DNA of 6,184 nt. Source: Corynebacterium sp. GTDB taxonomy: Bacteria > Actinomycetota > Actinomycetes > Mycobacteriales > Mycobacteriaceae. How positions within the stretch are numbered: the stretch's first letter is position 1; the number at the start of each line of letters is the position of its first letter. The notes beneath the pieces were generated by a model. The model searched no databases. It had not been told where the DNA came from and saw only the letters and a program-made list of their open reading frames with translations. The stretch lies in the NCBI GenBank assembly GCA_030450335.1, contig JAKDIS010000136.1, positions 1-6,184 on the forward strand, read 5' to 3'. Positions 4,575-6,184 of this stretch are shown here, piece by piece. Both the position numbers and the translations under genes were made by a program.

Positions 4575-6157
4575 GTGCCGCGACGTATACCGCGACGTAC
4601 ACCGAGACACGCCACCGCGCAGCTCGGATCGGCACGTGGGGCGGTGTCCTGCGCGCCGAACTGCTGCGCACCCGGCACTCGGCGGTGCAGTGGTTCCCGC
4701 TGGTGGGGCTGCTGCTCGGGGTGGTGAGCTCCGGGCTGGCCACCGCGGTCGCCGGGGCGCCGGACGTGGACATCATCGTCTCCTGGCAGAGCATGTACGT
4801 CACGGGCATGGCGATGCCGCTGATGGCGTTGCTCGCCGCATTGGCGGAGGGGCGGGAACGCCGCGCGCGCTGCGGTGGCACGGACCTGCGTCCGGTGTCG
4901 CCGCGCCGGGTGCGTCTGGTGCGGCTGCTGGTGCTGTGGGCGGTCTCGGCGGTGTTCCACCTGGCGAACTACGGGGCGACCTGGCTCTTCGTGGTCGTCG
5001 GTGGTGGTGCAGGCGGCGGCTTCTCCGGCTCTGGCGTGGTGGTGTCCACCGGGGCACTGTCCTGGGTCGCCAGCCTCGGGGTGCTCGCCGTGGTCAGTGT
5101 GCTGGCCCGCTACCTCACGGTGGTGCCGGTGCTGGTGCTCGCGGTCGTCGCGCAGGTGTCCGGCACGTTGGCGGCGGAGTCGGGGAGCTGGTTGTTCTAC
5201 CCGCCGTCCTGGCCGATCCGGTTGCTGCTGCCCGTCCTCGGCATCCACTCCAACGCCGTGCCGTTGCAGCCCGGCGAGATCCTCGGCGGGCCGGAACCGT
5301 TGGGCGCGGCGACGGCCGCGGTGCTCAACCTGCTGCTCATCGTGGTGGGAACCGCGTTGGCGGTCACCGTCAGTGGACGCCGCACGTGGCGGCTGCGCCT
5401 GGCCGGACACCGGGCAGGACGCGCTGCGTCCGTAGCGTCGCCGACGTCCCCCGCGCCGGTGCCGGCGGCAGGCGCGCTGGCGCGGCCAGGCACCTGCCGG
5501 CGTCCTGCGTCCCCGCGTTTCTCGGACGCCCTGGCCGGGGTGGCGCTGGCGCTGCGCGGCACGCTGGCCACCCCCGCGGTCCTTGCCGCGGCGGTGCTGA
5601 TGCTGGTGGTCGGGGTGGTCTACCCGCCGTCCTACGCCACCCAACTGTGGACGTTCGTGCTGCTGCCCCTGGGCGCCGGCCTGCTGCCGGTGATCACCTG
5701 GCCGGTCATGGCCGCGGCGTGGCGGGTGAGCGTGCTGGAGAATCACCGCTCGCCCGGCGCCTACCTGGTGTGGCAGGCCGCCGTGGTCGCGGTACTCACG
5801 GTCGTCGCCGCGGTCGCCGCACTGCTCGCCGGGGCGGACGTTGCCCAGGTGCTACGCTCCTCGGCGCTGTCCGTGCTGGTCGGAACGGTGCTGGTGCTGG
5901 TGGCGACGGCACTGTGTGCCCGCGTCGGCACCGGGGCGGCGGTGGCGGCGACGGTGCTGTGGACGGTGGTGTCGTTGACGCTCGGCGGCGACGTGCTCGC
6001 CGACACCGTCCTGTGGATCCTCGCGGTGCCGGCGTGGCCGCTGACCGCACTGGGCGCCGGACGCACCGGCGTGGCGCTGGTGTTGCTCGTCGTGCTCCTC
6101 GTGGCGGGCGCGCTGGGTGCGCGCCGGGAGTTCCGGACCGTCGGACGCCGAGGATAG
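4571..6157 (+). CDS. fused double permease of an ABC exporter (ABC-2-like, two halves in one chain)
   Basis: A 528-aa membrane protein and the channel partner of the ATPase before it. The first half (about 1-268) has a cytoplasmic N-terminus, then hydrophobic segments near 41-60, 75-93, 116-144, 165-200 and 247-268. A polar, Arg/Ala/Pro-rich linker (about 269-323) follows. The second half (about 324-528) repeats the plan with segments near 336-351, 359-382, 401-421, 431-450, 454-473, 479-495 and 500-515. Each half has a charged loop after its second helix: AEGRERRARC.. with RPVSPRRVRLVR (92-118), and WRVSVLENHRSPGAYLVW (384-401). Loops of this kind in ABC-2 permeases touch the ATPase. Related exporters often use two separate permeases of about 240-260 aa, so this looks like their fusion. 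It could work as a single 12-helix unit with two ATPase copies. Start at 4571: good ribosome binding site and ATGA overlap with the ATPase. Export of a peptide or lipid-like antimicrobial is likely; the substrate is unknown. Confidence 0.88.
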   Translation: MSAATYTATYTETRHRAARIGTWGGVLRAELLRTRHSAVQWFPLVGLLLGVVSSGLATAVAGAPDVDIIVSWQSMYVTGMAMPLMALLAALAEGRERRARCGGTDLRPVSPRRVRLVRLLVLWAVSAVFHLANYGATWLFVVVGGGAGGGFSGSGVVVSTGALSWVASLGVLAVVSVLARYLTVVPVLVLAVVAQVSGTLAAESGSWLFYPPSWPIRLLLPVLGIHSNAVPLQPGEILGGPEPLGAATAAVLNLLLIVVGTALAVTVSGRRTWRLRLAGHRAGRAASVASPTSPAPVPAAGALARPGTCRRPASPRFSDALAGVALALRGTLATPAVLAAAVLMLVVGVVYPPSYATQLWTFVLLPLGAGLLPVITWPVMAAAWRVSVLENHRSPGAYLVWQAAVVAVLTVVAAVAALLAGADVAQVLRSSALSVLVGTVLVLVATALCARVGTGAAVAATVLWTVVSLTLGGDVLADTVLWILAVPAWPLTALGAGRTGVALVLLVVLLVAGALGARREFRTVGRRG

Positions 6158-6184
6158 GGGGTTACCCGGCCGGGGGCACCGAGC
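6158..6184. other. start of the region after the operon, cut by the window
   Basis: These 27 bases hold a 10-bp palindrome CCCGGCCGGG (6165-6174). It could be the beginning of a terminator, but too little sequence is present to decide. Confidence 0.3.

Noticed and set aside
1764..6157. Classical BceRS-BceAB bacitracin module
   Set aside because: The kinase is HisKA_3 type, the regulator is NarL/LuxR type instead of OmpR type, and the permease has no large extracellular domain.
1..6184. CRISPR array, insertion sequence or transposase, integrase, replication origin
   Set aside because: No regular repeat-spacer pattern, no terminal inverted repeats around a recombinase frame, and no recognisable recombinase residues were seen on either strand.

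Overview
The window looks like a chromosomal piece from a high-GC actinobacterium of the Corynebacterium/Dietzia type. The reasons are the strongly GC-rich third codon positions in the right-hand genes, a tRNA-Lys without an encoded CCA end, a likely leaderless promoter, and actinobacterial-style gene families. The genus is an inference from style and was not tested by a search.

Left part (1-1763). The window opens inside a tRNA-Lys(UUU) gene followed by a strong hairpin. A minus-strand gene for a small secreted lipoprotein comes next. Plus-strand sequence from about 671 to 1554 is a decayed gene. Read with frame changes, it gives the C-terminal third of an MmeI-type (type IIL) restriction-modification DNA methyltransferase, namely the target-recognition and C-terminal domains. 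It is broken by several -1 frameshifts and two in-frame stops. This part is less GC-rich and looks like the worn remains of an accessory island beside a tRNA gene. About 200 bp of non-coding DNA (1555-1763) then lead to the next promoter, which has a 14-bp perfect palindrome touching a TACAGT -10 box exactly placed for leaderless transcription.

Right part (1764-6157). Four plus-strand genes form one tight operon: a membrane histidine kinase with a HisKA_3 domain, a NarL/LuxR-type response regulator, an ABC ATPase of the BcrA/LanF type, and a large permease made of two fused halves. Kinase and regulator overlap by 4 nt (GTGA), ATPase and permease overlap by 4 nt (ATGA), and only a short gap separates regulator from ATPase.

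How the genes work together. The kinase probably senses an envelope-active compound or membrane stress. The regulator switches on the operon, perhaps through the palindrome at the kinase promoter. The ATPase-permease pair then removes the compound. The gene order resembles the LnrJK-LnrLMN linearmycin resistance system of Bacillus subtilis, with the two permeases here joined into one protein. No antibiotic or lantibiotic biosynthesis gene is in the window, so the role is more likely resistance than producer immunity. The substrate is unknown.
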